DNA of 64,000 nt from Thunnus maccoyii (lineage: Eukaryota; Chordata; Actinopteri; Scombriformes; Scombridae). Below the pieces are notes generated by a model. The model did not search any database and was not told the origin of the DNA. It was given only the letters and a program-made list of their open reading frames with translations. Location of the stretch: NCBI RefSeq assembly GCF_910596095.1, contig NC_056535.1, positions 20,848,505-20,912,504 on the forward strand, given 5' to 3'. Shown in pieces: positions 50,901-62,900 of this stretch. Position numbers and translations under genes: made by a program. The first letter of the stretch is position 1. Every line of letters starts with the position of its first letter.

Positions 50901-53900
50901 TTGTGTGAGTGCTGGTTGTTGGGATTCTGGAAGGTAAACTGGTTGATACCTCTGTACTTGTCGGGAAATTCCTAGGTGTTGTAGAATGATCAGTGTTGAT
51001 AGTTGCTGTAACTCCAATTGTGGTGAGTACTGAGGATGATGCTGATGATTCAGATGTTCCTGTGGGTATCACTGTCGTAACAGATGTAGACTGTGGCTCT
51101 GTGGTTGAGAACATTATTGTTGTTGATGATTCTTGGCTTGTTAGCAGAATCTGAGTTGTGTTCATATGAGTGCTTATTGGAGGGAATGTGGAGGATGAAC
51201 TGGGTGAAACCTCTGTATTTGTGGGGGAACTGACGGTTGTGGAATGATCAGAGTTGGTACTCTTGGTAACTTCATTTGTGGTGAGAGTTGAGGTTGACAC
51301 CTTTGATTCAGTTGTTCCTGTGGGTGTCACCGTGGTAAAAGATGTAGATTGTGACTCGATGGATGATGAAGTTGTAAATGTCTCCAGGCAAATGGGCCCT
51401 TTGTAAATATCGTTCAGACATTCACCATGATGATGACAGTAATCAGGGTATATTTTGCATGGTCCAAAACACTGCCATTGACCATTATTAATCTCAGCAG
51501 TGTAATTGGCAAACCGACTGCAGTTAACAAAAGGCTTCAGGTCCGTGATATCTGATTGATTAAAAAAAATGTTACAAATTAATCATTTTGTATGAGTGTC
51601 GTCACACAAAAATAGAAATTTCGACAAATTGAATGAACTTTCAAATAAGCAATATTTGAAATACACATTCAGAGTTGACATATAGTCACTTACTTTTAAT
51701 CTCAGGTGACTGGAAGGTGAGTCCATATAACTGCACAGTGGCATTACCAAATGCCCGAGAAATCTTATTGAGGTTGCTTGTGTCATTCAAAATGTTGGTC
51801 AACACACCATGTAGCTCAGTGTTGACATAGTGGATTTGTGTTTCATTGTTCAGATAGTTGTACTCCGCTACACTCTCTGCAACAACACTTCCTGGTCTAC
51901 AACAGGAAAATAGAAATATATTAACAATGAAAACAACTTCTACTTGAATAAAAAGTAATCATTCAAATAATTTTATCAGAAAAGTGTAAAACAAACTTAC
52001 ATTAATTTTTTGATTTGTACTTTTTTAAAGGCCAGTGGATCCGCTTCTTTGCACAGGGCTTCGAGCTGGAAATGATAAAATGACAGATGTGACATTTGCT
52101 ATTATTGCCTGGTAAATAATATTTAGTTAGTAGTTGTAAGACAGAGGTAAATACTCTGAAGTGAGATCACTTATTGTGTAAAAATCATTAAGTCATGCCA
52201 CAATAAGGAATTCTCTACCTCCTCTGTTAACGTATTGATGAACTTCAATGACTCAGGTGAGTTTAACTTAGAATAAGCATCCACAAAAGTCATGTTGATT
52301 TTCAACATAACATTTACTTGTCGAATTGGTATTGCTCCGGTATCTGAAAAAAAAGGATAGATAACACCCTTATATTAACATTGAAATAACATGATATGTA
52401 CGTTTCAGTAACATTTTACATTCAATGTTGTGAGAAATATCACTTCCAACAGAAAATAAATGTTAAATTGCCATATTGCTAAAAGCTTAAAACTTATCTC
52501 TGCGTTCAAAAGTTATTTTCATCTTAAACATTATTATGAAGAACTGTAGTTGGGAAGAAAAAGTCTCACCAATATTAGGGTTGGTGTTGTTCTGTCCAAA
52601 AACACAGGAATCTCCATAGACTGATTCTTGACAATGGCAGTGACATCTGCCTAGTGTCGTGTTGAATATACACTCTCCCCTGTCACACTGACAGTCCTCA
52701 TCTCTGCACTGAGGAGTTGTAGATGGTGTTGTCACAGTGACAGTGGCATTTGAGGGAGGTATAGAGGTAGATGTTTTAACTGTGTTTGAGCTGATGATTT
52801 CTGCTGATGTCAAAGCCTTTGAAGTTTGTGTCATTGGTAAAGATGTTTGTGGATTGCTACTTGTTTTTCCATTAGTTGTCTCTTCACTCGTGGATGTAGC
52901 AGTAGGTTTTGTCAAAGGTGTTGTGTTCGAGGAGACTGTAGAAGGTGTATGACTTGTAACTGTAGTTTTTGATTGTGGTCTGACAGTAAGTGTAGGTGGA
53001 AAAGAAGTTTGTGTCATGACATTAGTTGTCTGTGAGGTGTGCTTGGAAGCCGTGGACAGCGATGAGTTGAACTCAGTTGGCAGATGTGACTCTGTGGATA
53101 CAGTTGTTGTAGGTGTAACTGTACTGGTTGATATAGAGAGTTCCTGTCTGGTTGTCAACAGTGTGGTAATTGGAGGGATTGTAGAGGTTGCACTTGATTT
53201 TCCCTGACTGCTTATAGGAAGCTGAGTTGTGTTCTCAGTTGCTATTGTTGTTTGAATACTGACAGCAGGTGTGGAGGGGGAGGGCTCTGCAGGGGAGGAC
53301 ATTTTTGTTGTAGAAGTTTCCTGGCTGTTTAGTGGAAGCTGAGTTGTATCGGGATTTTTTGGTGTTTCGGATTTGTGTCCTGGAGATGTTTGACTGAAAT
53401 GAGTGGCTAAAGGAGGGAGTGTGGAGGGTGAACTGGGTGAAAGCGCTGCATTTGTCGGGACATTGATAGTTCTTGTGGAATGATCAGCATTGGTAGTTTT
53501 GGTAACTTCATTAGTGGTGAGGATTGAAGTTGACACCATTGATTCAGTTGTTCCTGTGGGTGTTGCCATTGTTACAGATGTAGATTGTGGCTCTGTGGTT
53601 GAGGACATTATTGTTGTGGATGATTCTTGTCTGGTTGGTGGTAGCTGAGTTGTGTTTGTGTGAGTGCCTATTGGAGGGGATAAAGAGGGTGAATTGGCTG
53701 AAACCTCTGTGTTCGTGGGGGAACTGGAAGTTGTGGAGTGCTCAGGGTTGGTAGCTTTAGTAACTTCATTTGTGGTGAGTGTTGAGGTTGACAACATTGA
53801 TTCAGTTCTTGTGGGTGTCACCATTGTCACAGATGTAGATTGTGACTCAATGGGTGAGGACATTATTGTTGTAGATGATAACTGACTGCTTGGTGGAAGC

Positions 53901-56900
53901 TGAGTTGTGTTTGTGTGAGTGCTAATTGTTGGGATTCTGGAAGGTAAACTGGTTGATACCTCTGTACTTGTCGGGAAATTCCTAGGTGTTGTAGAATGAT
54001 CAGTGTTGATAGTTGCTGTAACTCCAATTGTGGTGAGTACTGAGGATGATGCTGATGATTCAGATGTTCCTGTGGGTATCACTGTCGTAACAGATGTAGA
54101 CTGTGGCTCTGTGGTTGAGAACATTATTGTTGTTGATGATTCTTGGCTTGTTAGCGGAATCTGAGTTGTGTTCATATGAGTGCTTATTGGAGGGAATGTG
54201 GAGGATGAACTGGGTGAAACCTCTGTATTTGTGGGGGAACTGAACGTTGTGGTACGATCAGTGTTGGTACTTTTAGTAACTTCATTTGTGGTGAGTGTTG
54301 AGGTTGACACCATTGATTCAGTTGTTCCTGTGGGTGTTGCCATTGTCCGAGATGTAGACTGTGTCTCTGTGGGTGAGGACATTATTGTTGTAGATGATAA
54401 CTGGCTGCTTGGTGGAAGCTGAGTTGTGTTTGTGTGAGTGCTGGTTGTTGGGATTCTGGAAGGTAAACTGGTTGATACCTCTGTACTTGTCGGGAAATTC
54501 CTAGGTGTTGTAGAATGATCAGTGTTGATAGTTGCTGTAACTCCAATTGTGGTGAGTACTGAGGATGATGCTGATGATTCAGATGTTCCTGTGGGTATCA
54601 CTGTCGTAACAGATGTAGACTGTGGCTCTGTGGTTGAGAACATTATTGTTGTTGATGATTCTTGGCTTGTTAGCGGAATCTGAGTTGTGTTCATATGAGT
54701 GCTTATTGGAGGGAATGTGGAGGATGAACTGGGTGAAACCTCTGTATTTGTGGGGGAACTGAACGTTGTGGTACGATCAGTGTTGGTACTTTTAGTAACT
54801 TCATTTGTGAAGAGAGTTGAGGTTGACACCTTTGATTCAGTTGTTCCTGTGGGTGTTGCCATTGTCCGAGATGTAGACTGTGTCTCTGTGGGTGAGGACA
54901 TTATTGTTGTAGATGATAACTGGCTGCTTGGTGGAAGCTGAGTTGTGTTTGTGTGAGTGCTGGTTGTTGGGATTCTGGAAGGTAAACTGGTTGATACCTC
55001 TGTACTTGTCGGGAAATTCCTAGGTGTTGTAGAATGATCAGTGTTGATAGTTGCTGTAACTCCAATTGTGGTGAGTACTGAGGATGATGCTGATGATTCA
55101 GATGTTCCTGTGGGTATCACTGTCGTAACAGATGTAGACTGTGGCTCTGTGGTTGAGAACATTATTGTTGTTGATGATTCTTGGCTTGTTAGCGGAATCT
55201 GAGTTGTGTTCATATGAGTGCTTATTGGAGGGAATGTGGAGGATGAACTGGGTGAAACCTCTGTATTTGTGGGGGAACTGAACGTTGTGGTACGATCAGT
55301 GTTGGTACTTTTAGTAACTTCATTTGTGGTGAGTGTTGAGGTTGACACCATTGATTCAGTTGTTCCTGTGGGTGTTGCCATTGTCCGAGATGTAGACTGT
55401 GTCTCTGTGGGTGAGGACATTATTGTTGTAGATGATAACTGGCTGCTTGGTGGAAGCTGAGTTGTGTTTGTGTGAGTGCTGGTTGTTGGGATTCTGGAAG
55501 GTAAACTGGTTGATACCTCTGTACTTGTCGGGAAATTCCTAGGTGTTGTAGAATGATCAGTGTTGATAGTTGCTGTAACTCCAATTGTGGTGAGTACTGA
55601 GGATGATGCTGATGATTCAGATGTTCCTGTGGGTATCACTGTCGTAACAGATGTAGACTGTGGCTCTGTGGTTGAGAACATTATTGTTGTTGATGATTCT
55701 TGGCTTGTTAGCGGAATCTGAGTTGTGTTCATATGAGTGCTTATTGGAGGGAATGTGGAGGATGAACTGGGTGAAACCTTTGTATTTGTGGGGGAACTGA
55801 ACGTTGTGGTACGATCAGTGTTGGTACTTTTAGTAACTTCATTTGTGGTGAGTGTTGAGGTTGACACCATTGATTCAGTTGTTCCTGTGGGTGTTGCCAT
55901 TGTCCGAGATGTAGACTGTGTCTCTGTGGGTGAGGACATTATTGTTGTAGATGATAACTGGCTGCTTGGTGGAAGCTGAGTTGTGTTTGTGTGAGTGCTG
56001 GTTGTTGGGATTCTGGAAGGTAAACTGGTTGATACCTCTGTACTTGTCGGGAAATTCCTAGGTGTTGTAGAATGATCAGTGTTGATAGTTGCTGTAACTC
56101 CAATTGTGGTGAGTACTGAGGATGATGCTGATGATTCAGATGTTCCTGTGGGTATCACTGTCGTAACAGATGTAGACTGTGGCTCTGTGGTTGAGAACAT
56201 TATTGTTGTTGATGATTCTTGGCTTGTTAGCGGAATCTGAGTTGTGTTCATATGAGTGCTTATTGGAGGGAATGTGGAGGATGAACTGGGTGAAACCTCT
56301 GTATTTGTGGGGGAACTGAACGTTGTGGTACGATCAGTGTTGGTACTTTTAGTAACTTCATTTGTGGTGAGTGTTGAGGTTGACACCATTGATTCAGTTG
56401 TTCCTGTGGGTGTTGCCATTGTCCGAGATGTAGACTGTGTCTCTGTGGGTGAGGACATTATTGTTGTAGATGATAACTGGCTGCTTGGTGGAAGCTGAGT
56501 TGTGTTTGTGTGAGTGCTGGTTGTTGGGATTCTGGAAGGTAAACTGGTTGATACCTCTGTACTTGTCGGGAAATTCCTAGGTGTTGTAGAATGATCAGTG
56601 TTGGTAGTTGCTGTAACTCCAATTGTGGTGAGTACTGAGGATGATGCTGATGATTCAGATGTTCCTGTGGGTATCACTGTCGTAACAGATGTAGACTGTG
56701 GCTCTGTGGTTGAGAACATTATTGTTGTTGATGATTCTTGGCTTGTTAGCGGAATCTGAGTTGTGTTCATATGAGTGCTTATTGGAGGGAATGTGGAGGA
56801 TGAACTGGGTGAAACCTCTGTATTTGTGGGGGAACTGAACGTTGTGGTACGATCAGTGTTGGTACTTTTAGTAACTTCATTTGTGGTGAGTGTTGAGGTT

Positions 56901-59900
56901 GACACCATTGATTCAGTTGTTCCTGTGGGTGTTGCCATTGTCCGAGATGTAGACTGTGTCTCTGTGGGTGAGGACATTATTGTTGTAGATGATAACTGGC
57001 TGCTTGGTGGAAGCTGAGTTGTGTTTGTGTGAGTGCTGGTTGTTGGGATTCTGGAAGGTAAACTGGTTGATACCTCTGTACTTGTCGGGAAATTCGTAGG
57101 TGTTGTAGAATGATCAGTGTTGATAGTTGCTGTAACTCCAATTGTGGTGAGTACTGAGGATGACGCGGATGATTCAGATGTTCCTGTGGGTATCACTGTC
57201 GTAACAGATGTTGACTGTGGCTCTGTGGGGGAGGACATTTTTGTTGTAGAAGATTCCTGGCTGATTGGTGTTGTAAATGTTTCCAGGCAAATGGGCCCTT
57301 TGTGAATGTCATTAACACATTCCCCATGTTGATGACAGTAATCAGGGTTTGTTTTGCATGGTCCAACACACTGCCATTGACCATTACTAATCTCAGCAGT
57401 GTAATTGGCAAACCGACTACAGTTAACAAAAGGCCTCAGGTCCGTGATATCTGATTGATTAAAAAAAATGTTACATATTAATAATTTTGTATGAGTGTCG
57501 TCACACAAAAATAGAAATTTCGACAAATTGAATGAACAGTCAAATAAGCAATATTTGTAATACACATTCAGAGTTGACATATAGTCACTTACTTTTAATC
57601 TCAGGTGACTGGAAGGTGAGTCCATATAACTGCACAGTGGCATTACCAAATGCCCGAGAAATCTTATTGAGGTTGCTTGTGTCATTCAAAATGTTGGTCA
57701 ACACACCATGTAGCTCAGTGTTGACATAGTGGATTTGTGTTTCATTGTTCAGATAGTTGTACTCCGCTACACTCTCTGCAACAACACTTCCTGGTCTACA
57801 ACAGGAAAATAGAAATATATTAACAATGAAAACAACTTCTACTTGAATAAAAAGTAATCATTCAAATAATTTTATCAGAAAAGTGTAAAACAAACTTACA
57901 TTAATTTTTTGATTTGTACTTTTTTAAAGGCCAGTGGATCCGCTTCTTTGCACAGAGCTTCGAGCTGGAAATGATAACATGACAGATGTGACATTTGCTA
58001 TTATTGCCTGGTAAATAATATTTAGTTAGTAGTTGTAAGACAGAGGTAAATACTCTGAAGTGAGATCACTTATTGTGTAAAAATCATTAAGTCATGCCAC
58101 AATAAAGAATTCTCTACCTCCTCTGTTAACGTATTGATGAACTTCAATGACTCAGGTGAGTTTAACTTAGAATAAGCATCCACAAAAGTCATGTTGATTT
58201 TCAACATAACATTTACTTGTCGAATTGGTATTGCTCCGGTATCTGAAAAAAAAGGATAGATAACACCCTTATATTAACATTGAAATAACATGATATGTAC
58301 GTTTCAGTAACATTTTACATTCAATGTTGTGAGAAATATCACTTCCAACAGAAAATAAATTTTAAATTACCATATTGCTAAAAGCTTAAAACTTATCTCT
58401 GCGTTCAAAAGTTATTTTCATCTTAAACATTATTATGAAGAACTGTAGTTGGGAAGAAAAAGTCTCACCAATATTAGGGTTGGTGTTGTTCTGTCCAAAA
58501 ACACAGGAATCTCCATAGACTGATTCTTGACAATGGCAGTGACATCTGCCTAGTGTCGTGTTGAATATACACTCTCCCCCGTTACACTGACAGTCCTCAT
58601 CTCTGCACTGAGGAGTTGTAGATGGTATTGTCACAGTGACAGTGGCATTTGAGAGAGGTATAGAGGTAGATGTTTTAACTGTGTTTGAGCTGATGATTTC
58701 TGCTGATGTCAAAGCCTTTGAAGTTTGTGTCATTGGTAAAGATGTTTGTGGATTGCTACTTGTTTTTCCATTAGTTGTCTCTTCACTTGTGTATGCAGCA
58801 GTAGGTTTTGTCAAAGGTGTTGTGTTCGAGGAAACTGTAGTAGGTGTATGACTTGTAACTGTAGAATTTGATTGTGGTCTGACAGTCGGAGTAGGTGGAA
58901 AAGAAGTTTGTGTCACGACATTAGTTGTCTGTGAGGTGTGCTTGGAAGCCGTGGACAGCGATGAGTTGAACTCAGTTGGCAGATGTGACTCTGTGGATAC
59001 AGTTGCTGTAGGTGTTACTGTACTGGTTGATATAGAGAGTTCCTGTCTGGTTGTCAACAGTGTGGTAATTGGAGGGATTGTAGAAGTTGCACTTGATTTT
59101 CCCTGACTGCTTATAGGAAGCTGAGATGTGTTCTCAGTTGCTATTGTTGTTTGAATACTGACAGCAGGTGTGGAGGGGGAGGGCTCTGCAGGGGAGGACA
59201 TTTTTGTTGTAGAAGATTCCTGGCTGGTAGGTGGAAGCTGAGTTGTGTTTGTGTGAGTGCCTATTGTAGGGGATAAAGAGGGTGAATTGGGCGAAACCTC
59301 TGTATTCATGGGGGAACTGAAAGTTGTGGAGTGATCAGGGTTGGTAGCTTTAGTAACTTCATTTGTGGTGAGTGTTGAGGTTGACAACATTGATTCAGTT
59401 GTCCCTGTGGGTGTTGCCATTGTCACAGATGTAGACTGTGTTTCTGTGGGGGAGGACATTTTTGTTGTAGATGTTTCCTGGCTGGTAGGTGGAAGCTGAG
59501 TTGTGTTTGTGTGAGTGCCTATTTGAGGGGATAAAGAGGGTGAATTGGCTGAAACCTCTGTGTTCGTGGGGGAACTGGAAGTTGTGGAGTGCTCAGGGTT
59601 GGCAGTTTTAGTAACTTCATTTGTGGTGAGTGTTGAGGTTGACAACATTGATTCAGTTCTTGTTGGTGTCGCAATTGTCACAGATGTAGACTGTGGCTCT
59701 GTGGGTGAGGATATTTTTGTTGTAGAGAATTCCTGGCTGGTTGGTGGTAGCTGAGTTGTGTTTGTGTGAGTGCCTATTGTCGTTGATAAAGAGGGTGAAT
59801 TGGATGAAACTGCTGTATTTGTGGGGGAACTGAAAGTTGTGGAGTGATCAGGGTTGGTAGCTTTGGTAACTTCATTTGTGGTGAGTGTTGAGGTTGACAA

Positions 59901-62900
59901 CATTGATTCAGTTGTTCCTGTGGTTGTCGCCATTGTCCGAGATGTAGACTGTGGCTCTGTGGGTGAGGATATTTTTGTTGTAGATGTTTCCTGGCTGGTT
60001 GGTGGAAGCTGAGTTGTGTTAGTGTGAGTGCCTATCTTAGGGGATAAAGAAAGTGAATTGGATGAAACCTCTGTATTTGTGGGGGAACTGGAAGTTGTGG
60101 AGTGATCAGGGTTGGTAGTTGTAGTAACTTCATTTGTGGTTAGTGTTGAGTTTGACAACATTGATTCAGTTGTTCCTGTGGGTGTCGCCATAGTCACAGA
60201 TGTAGACTGTGGCTCTGTGGGGGAGGATATTTTTGTTGTAGAAGATTCCTGGCTGGTAGGTGGAAGCTGAGTTGTGTTTGTGTGAGTGCCTATTGTCGTT
60301 GATAAAGAGGGTGAATTGGATGAAACTGCTGTATTTGTGGGGGAACTGAAAGTTGTGGAGTGATCAGGGTTGGTAGCTTTAGTAACTTCATTTGTGGTGA
60401 GTGTTGAGGTTGACAACATTGATTCAGTTGTTCCTCTGGGTGTCACCATTGTCACAGATGTAGACTGTGTTTCTGTGGGTGAGGACATTTTTGTTGTAGA
60501 AGATTCCTTGCTGGTAGGTGGTAGCTGAGTTGTGTTTGTGTGAGTGCCTATTGTAGGGGATAAAGAGGGTGAATTGGGTGAAACCTCTGTATTCATGGGG
60601 GAACTGGAAGTTGTGGAGTAATCAGGGTTGATAGCTTTAGTAACTTCATTTGTGGTGAGTGTTGAGGTTGACAACATTGATTCAGTTGTTCCTCTGGGTG
60701 TCACCATTGTCACAGATGTAGACTGTGTTTCTGTGGGTGAGGACATTTTTGTTGTAGAAGATTCCTGGCTGGTAGGTGGTAGCTGAGTTGTGTTTGTGTG
60801 AGTACGCATTGTAGGCGATGAAGAGGGTGAATTGGATGAAACCTCTGTATTTGTAGGGGAACTGAAAGTTGTGGAATGATAAGGGTTGGTAGATTTAATA
60901 ACTTCATTTGTGGTGAGTGTTGAGGTTGACAACATTGATCCAGTTGTTCCTGTGGGAGTCACCATTGTCACAGATGTAGACTGTGGCTCTGTGGGGGAGG
61001 ACATTTTTGTTGCTGAAGATTCCTGGCTGGTTGTTGGTAGCTGAGTTGTGTTTGTGTGAGTGCCTATCTTAGGGGATAAAGAAAGTGAATTGGATGAAAC
61101 TGCTGTATTTGTGGGGGAACTGAAAGTTGTGGAGTGATCAGGGTTGGTAGCTTTGGTTACTTCATTTGTGGTGAGTGTTGAGGTTGACAACATTGATTCA
61201 GTTGTTCCTGTGGTTGTCGCCATTGTCCGAGATGTAGACTGTGGCTCTGTGGGTGAGGATATTTTTGTTGTAGATGTTTCCTGGCTGGTTGGTGGAAGCT
61301 GAGTTGTGTTTGTGTGAGTGCCTATTGTAGGGGATAAAGAGGGTGAATTGGGTGAAACCTCCGTATTCATGGGGGAACTGGAAGTTGTGGAGTAATCAGG
61401 GTTGATAGCTTTAGTAACTTCATTTGTGGTGAGTGTTGAGGTTGACAACATTGATTCAGTTGTTCCTCTGGGTGTCGCCATAATCACAGATGTAGACTGT
61501 GGCTCTGTGAGTGAGGATATTTTTGTTGTAGAAGATTCCTGGCTGGTTGGTGGAAGCTGAGTTGTGTTTGTGTGAGTGCCTATTTTAGGGGATAAAGAAA
61601 GTGAATTGGATGAAACCTCTGTATTTGTGGGGGAACTGAAAGTTGTGGAGTGATCAGGGTTGGTAGTTGTAGTAACTTCATTTGTGGTTAGTGTTGAGTT
61701 TGACAACATTGATTCAGTTGTTCCTGTGGGTGTCGCCATAGTCACAGATGTAGACTGTGTTTCTGTGGGTGAGGACATTTTTGTTGTAGAAGATTCCTGG
61801 CTGATTGTTGGTAGCTGAGTTGTGTTTGTGTGAGTGCCTATTGTAGGGGATAAAGAGGGTGAACTGGGTGAAACTGCTGTATTTGTAGGGGAACTGAAAG
61901 TTGTGGAGTGCTCAGGGTTGGTAGCTTTAGTAACTTCATTTGTGGTGAGTGTTGAGGTTGACAACATTGATTCAGTTGTTCTTGTGGGTGTCGCCATTGT
62001 CACAGATGTAGAATGTGGCTCTGTGGGGGAGGACACTTTTGTTGTAGAAGATTCCTGGCTGGTTGGTGGAAGCTGAGTTGTGTTTGTGTGAGTGCCTATT
62101 GTTGGGGATAAAGAGGGTGAATTGGATGAAACCTCTGTATTTGTGGGGGAACTGGAAGTTGTGGACTGATCAGGGTTGGTAGTTGTAGTGACTTCATTTG
62201 TGGTGAGTGTTGAGGTTGACAACATTGATTCAGTTGTTCCTGTGGGTGTCGCCATAGTCACAGATGTAGACTGTGTTTCTGTGGGTGAGGACATTTTTGT
62301 TGTAGAAGATTCCTGGCTGATTGTTGGTAGCTGAGTTGTGTTTGTGTGAGTGCCTATTGTAGGGGATAAAGAGGGTGAACTGGTTGAAACTGCTGTATTT
62401 GTAGGGGAACTGAAAGTTGTGGAGTGCTCAGGGTTGGTAGCTTTAGTAACTTCATTTGTGGTGAGTGTTGAGGTTGACAACATTAATTCAGTTGTTCTTG
62501 TGGGTGTCGCCATTGTCACAGATGTAGAATGTGGCTCTGTGGGGGAGGACACTTTTGTTGTCGAAGATTCCTGGCTGGTTGGTGGAAGCTGAGTTGTGTT
62601 TGTGTGAGTGCCTATTGTTGGGGATAAAGAGGGTGAATTGGATGAAACCTCTGTATTTGTGGGGGAACTGGAAGTTGTGGACTGATCAGGGTTGGTAGTT
62701 GTAGTGACTTCATTTGTGGTGAGTGTTGAGGTTGACAACATTGATTCAGTTGTTCCTGTGGGTGTCGCCATTGTCACAGATGTAGACTGTGGCTCTGTGG
62801 GGGAGGACATTTTTGTTGTTGAAGATTCCTGGCTGGTTGGTGGTAGCTGAGTTGTGTTGGTGTGAGTGCCTATCGGAGGGGATAAAGAGGGTGAATTGGG

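Noticed and set aside
45138-57685. Open frames running from giant exons into the upstream introns (for example to 57,685) and duplicate 67-codon frames at 45,138 and 51,583
   Set aside because: The conserved acceptor before ITDL... and the conserved donor after the 203-nt SEA exon mark the intervening 140 bp as an intron in all cassettes. The open frame there is chance.
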